Assembly (NCBI GenBank): GCA_964425755.1
Contig: CAYRNY010000033.1
Location: 1 to 8,775, forward strand
DNA from: CAYRNY01 sp964425755
Lineage (GTDB): Bacteria > Chloroflexota > Anaerolineae > Aggregatilineales > Aggregatilineaceae
DNA length: 8,775 bases
Direction: 5' to 3'
The notes under the pieces: model-generated
Told to the model about the DNA's origin: nothing
Databases searched by the model: none
The model's input: the letters and a program-made list of their open reading frames with translations, nothing else
Position numbers and translations under genes: made by a program
Shown here: one piece after another, positions 6,092 through 8,775 of the stretch
Layout: each line of letters starts with the position of its first letter
Position numbering within the stretch: position 1 is the first letter of the stretch

Positions 6092-7765
6092 TCAGTCGAC
6101 CTGCACCGACGCCGCCGCAACCTGTACCGGTGTGTTCGGCACGGCGTCGTAGTATGCCAGGAAGCGGGCAGCTTCTTCGACGTCGTAGCCCCGCAGTTTC
6201 TCGGCCCAGTTGTGACCGATCGAGAGGTACAGCAGTTCCGCCTCGACCGTGAACGGGCCTTCGGCATCCCCCACGTCGATCACGTACCGCACGCGGTCCC
6301 CGCCGCCGGTGAAGTCCGGATCGGTGATCGCCGCGCCGATCACGGCGATATGCTCCGGCGCGGTTGTTTTGTCGAACCCGTTGGGCAGCAGGCGGTTATT
6401 CTTGACGTAGCCCGCCGCGCGCAGCAGGTCGGTGGTGGGGCGTCCGGCGTAATCCTGCATCACCGATTCGTAAACCTGAACCTGCTCCGGGCTGGTGATG
6501 ACGGTGTAATGCGGCTCGTAGCGCAGCGGGTCGGCGTCGTGATCGTCGCCCTCGACGCGCCCGTTGGGGCTGTACGCGCCGGATTCAAACACCACCGCGC
6601 CGCCAGCATCCGTCACGGTCACGTGCAGGAAGGCCCGCCGCGAGGGGAAGCCCGCCGGGAACTTGTGCCCGGTCAGCACCTGGATGCGCACCTCGGCCTC
6701 CAGCGTGCCCGCGCCGTGCGTGGCTTCAGGGATCGAGAGGATCGCGGTGCGCGCCTGCAACTGCTCGAGCACGCGCTCGCGCGTCATCTCGAAGTGGTCA
6801 TAGGCGGCGGTCACGCCGATGTCCTCGCCGTGGGCCATGAAGATTTGCGGCATGTACGCATTTCCACCGACGAAAACGTGCTGGAAGAACGGCTCGCGCG
6901 GATCGCCGCCGGTCACACTGGTAACCACCGCCCCCCGCGCGCGCGGCATGTGGCAGCCCTGGCACGGTTGCACTGCCGAAAAGCCGCCGTGCAGCCACTC
7001 AAAATACGGCATCTGCTCAGGGAACGTGCCTGCGATCTCGCCGCTGTCGTCCACGTAAGGCGTCCAGAGCGTGTGGCAGGTCGCGCACAGTGTCGCCTCG
7101 GTGATGTGCTGGCTGCGCAAAGGCACGAATCCGGACGCGGACTGCATCACCTGGCTGAAGTTCTGCGCGACTTCAAACCGGCTGTACGACGGGCGCTCAT
7201 TTTCAGGATAATCGGGGCTGATCACATACTCCCCGCTGAAGCTCGCCTCCTCGCCCAGGCGCTCCGCTTCGATCTGGTGGCAGAGCGTGCAGGAATTGCC
7301 GTCCATTGCCAGCGCGTGCAGCGCGTTCTCAGGGTCCAGGAACCCGCCATCAAACATCAGCCCCGTCTCGCCCTGCAGATTCGCGGTCGTGCGCGCCATC
7401 GGCATGTGACAGGTGGCGCACTTGTCCTGCACCACGTCCCCGATCTGCGGCGCGACGAATTCCGCTTCGAGACGCACCGACGCCTGCCAGTACGGGTCGC
7501 GGGCCGCGTTCGCCATCATCGTCGAGCGCCAGTGCGCATCGATCGAGACATCCGCGCCGGACTCGTCCTGCATGTTGCTGTGGCAGCTCGTGCATGCCCC
7601 CGCCCCAGAAAACCACTCGCCGCGCTCGGTGGGCAGCGGCGCGCCGGGGAAACGTTCAGGCTCCTGGGCCAGCACCGGCGCGCCGGTTCCGCCAGCGAAC
7701 AGCCAACCAGCGCCGGCGACGAGCAAGCCCAACAATCCCGCAGCCAGTAACCGTTTGAGTGTCAT
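6092..7765 (-). CDS. Exported five-haem c-type cytochrome
   Basis: The 557-residue protein starts with a Sec signal peptide, MTLKRLLAAGLLGLLVAGAG, with probable cleavage after VLA at about residue 33. Five CxxCH haem-attachment motifs follow: CTSCH (58-62), CATCH (116-120), CTLCH (159-163), CATCH (227-231) and CQGCH (268-272). All are in the first half. The second half has no Cys-based haem site and carries TGHKFPAGFPSRRAFLHVTV (365-384), a segment seen at the end of many multihaem cytochromes, then a probable beta-rich domain. It should transfer electrons outside the cytoplasmic membrane; donor and acceptor are unknown. An in-frame ATG exists at 7876, but 7765 is preferred because the signal peptide begins there and GGAG lies about 10 nt before it. 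No cytochrome maturation or oxidoreductase partner gene is adjacent. It resembles the broad cytochrome c554/multihaem group; the exact family is uncertain. Confidence 0.85.
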   Translation of the reverse strand: MTLKRLLAAGLLGLLVAGAGWLFAGGTGAPVLAQEPERFPGAPLPTERGEWFSGAGACTSCHSNMQDESGADVSIDAHWRSTMMANAARDPYWQASVRLEAEFVAPQIGDVVQDKCATCHMPMARTTANLQGETGLMFDGGFLDPENALHALAMDGNSCTLCHQIEAERLGEEASFSGEYVISPDYPENERPSYSRFEVAQNFSQVMQSASGFVPLRSQHITEATLCATCHTLWTPYVDDSGEIAGTFPEQMPYFEWLHGGFSAVQPCQGCHMPRARGAVVTSVTGGDPREPFFQHVFVGGNAYMPQIFMAHGEDIGVTAAYDHFEMTRERVLEQLQARTAILSIPEATHGAGTLEAEVRIQVLTGHKFPAGFPSRRAFLHVTVTDAGGAVVFESGAYSPNGRVEGDDHDADPLRYEPHYTVITSPEQVQVYESVMQDYAGRPTTDLLRAAGYVKNNRLLPNGFDKTTAPEHIAVIGAAITDPDFTGGGDRVRYVIDVGDAEGPFTVEAELLYLSIGHNWAEKLRGYDVEEAARFLAYYDAVPNTPVQVAAASVQVD

Positions 7766-8003
7766 CGTGTGTACGCTCCAACTCGTGATATATCGTTGTG
7801 CTACGCGCAAAGGTGGTGAGGGACAACCCGGCATGTGACGCGGGGACGAGGTGGAGCCACTGGGCTGTCTTGACATAACTCTATTGGGTATCGAAATCTA
7901 GCACGTAAAAATACCAGCTTGCCCGATTCCTGGAAAGGCGTTGTATCAGAATCGTGCGGATAGCGTGCTAACCTCGCGCATTCCTTCTGATAAGCTGATC
8001 GCC
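7766..8003. other. Intergenic region between the hydrolase remnant and the cytochrome gene
   Basis: This 238-nt gap contains the change from lower-GC DNA (right) to GC-rich DNA (left). I see no convincing terminator for the upstream remnant and no clear -35/-10 pair on the minus strand for the cytochrome gene. A plus-strand TTGACA at 7870-7875 has no good -10 and no downstream gene. Confidence 0.4.
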
Positions 8004-8753
8004 TCAGAACAATTTGTTGATCACTTTAAACATAAATCGAGCACCCTTCCTTTCATAAGAGAACTGATTAAAGGTGCCAATCAAGTGAGTGTCCATTGCC
8101 GGATGATAAAACATGAAAGCTCCCGTGGCTCCTGCATGGCCCCAAACATTGAACTTCTTAGGCATGATGAGCGGTATTGTCTTGAAACTCATTATCCCAT
8201 AACCATAGCCAATCCCAAAACCGTACTTAGCCCGTTCTTTCTTCATTTCCTTTAGCGTATCTTCTGTCACAAGTTCGTGTGCTACAAGTGCTTGCATAAA
8301 TCTCAGCAGGTCTTCGCTGGTAGCTACAACGCCACCGCCGGCATAATCAAGCCTGCCGTAACCCTTAAGATCATTCATTTTGACGTCACGAAAGTAGAAG
8401 TCCGCCACAGGGGGGTATTCTTCGATAGGCTCAGAATAATGCAGCATAGATGAATGCTGCATTCCAAGCGTGTTGAAAACATGCACCTTCAGCGCCTCAT
8501 GAAACGGCATTCCTGTAACATGTTCAACGATCAATCCCAGGAGATGATAATTCGTATCCGTATATTGAAATCCTTCACCCGGCGGGAAATGGGGCGTTGA
8601 ATGGTTCTTTGTCCATGCGATAGCTTGCTGCGGGCTAATACTGAAGTCCGGGGTTTCAAGAAGTTGATCCAAGAGCGGCCAGAAGTTGTCACTTAAGCCG
8701 GATGTGTGACTTAATAAATGTCTGAAGTTATGCAGTTTTGAATGAAAGACGCT
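8004..8753 (-). pseudogene. C-terminal part of a serine beta-lactamase-family hydrolase, 5' end broken
   Basis: The open frame has 249 codons and aligns in style with the PF00144 beta-lactamase/D-Ala-D-Ala carboxypeptidase/esterase family. Visible family elements are HLLSHTSGL (12-20), PGEGFQYTDTNYHLLGLIVE with the Y-x-N-like motif as Tyr64-Thr-Asp66, YAGGGVVATSEDLLRFMQAL, and WGHAGATGAFMFY with the H-x-G third motif (206-208). The C-terminus looks complete. The catalytic SxxK region, normally about 60-100 residues before the Tyr motif, is absent. In-frame TAG codons at 8756-8754 and 8762-8760 close the frame just before the HLLSHTSGL segment, where the family would normally continue. No ATG lies near the open end; a TTG at 8672 falls inside the conserved region. 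It is therefore probably a pseudogene or a frameshifted copy. GC is much lower than in its neighbours, suggesting transfer. Substrate unknown. Confidence 0.65.
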
Positions 8754-8775
8754 CTAGGGCTACGATAGGTTTGTC

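Noticed and set aside
5891..7750. Plus-strand open frame of 619 codons
   Set aside because: Antisense to the five-haem cytochrome gene. Its Arg/His/Ala-rich composition is typical of a shadow frame, and the minus-strand frame has a signal peptide and five CxxCH motifs.
7870..7875. Plus-strand TTGACA as a possible promoter
   Set aside because: No acceptable -10 at 16-18 nt and no plus-strand gene downstream.
7941..8255. Plus-strand open frame of 104 codons
   Set aside because: Overlaps the end of the beta-lactamase-family frame on the other strand and has no recognisable family or ribosome site.

Overview
The window is bacterial, chromosomal and, up to about position 7,870, GC-rich. Every credible gene lies on the minus strand, so transcription runs from high to low coordinates. 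The long S12 N-terminal region, the EF-G and S12 sequence style and the high GC are compatible with a Chloroflexota-type (Anaerolineae-like) bacterium. That placement is inference from sequence style, not a database result.

Layout in order of transcription. (1) 8775-8004 is a lower-GC stretch holding the C-terminal part of a serine beta-lactamase-family (PF00144) protein. It has in-frame stops at its 5' side and no visible catalytic SxxK region, so it is probably a pseudogene or remnant. (2) 7765-6092 encodes an exported c-type cytochrome with five CxxCH haem motifs. A strong inverted repeat follows it. (3) 5886-3442 encodes a full-length GH94 cellobiose phosphorylase. Its promoter is TTGACA-N18-TATACT, followed by a perfect 16-bp palindrome TTGGGAGCGCTCCCAA that matches the LacI-family CelR cellobiose operator type. 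(4) 3162-1 is the str operon: rpsL (S12), rpsG (S7), fusA (EF-G) and the first codons of tuf (EF-Tu). It has its own TTGACA-N17-TAACAT promoter and a leader of about 210 nt that can fold into several stem-loops.

How the genes work together. The str genes supply the 30S decoding-centre protein S12, the 30S head protein S7 and the two elongation GTPases. The phosphorylase splits cytosolic cellobiose with phosphate to glucose 1-phosphate and glucose, and appears to be controlled by a cellobiose-responsive LacI-type repressor encoded elsewhere. The cytochrome is a periplasmic or extracytoplasmic electron-transfer protein with no visible link to its neighbours. No intrinsic terminator is visible between the phosphorylase gene and the str promoter, so read-through from a sugar-controlled gene into the translation operon is possible.

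I see no mobile element, CRISPR array, tRNA or rRNA gene. The most interesting points are the CelR-type operator and promoter, the structured str leader with a repeated TTGTTATGC motif after two stems, the placement of a regulated sugar phosphorylase directly before the str operon, and the low-GC broken hydrolase at the right edge. I did not find a clearly undescribed multi-gene system.
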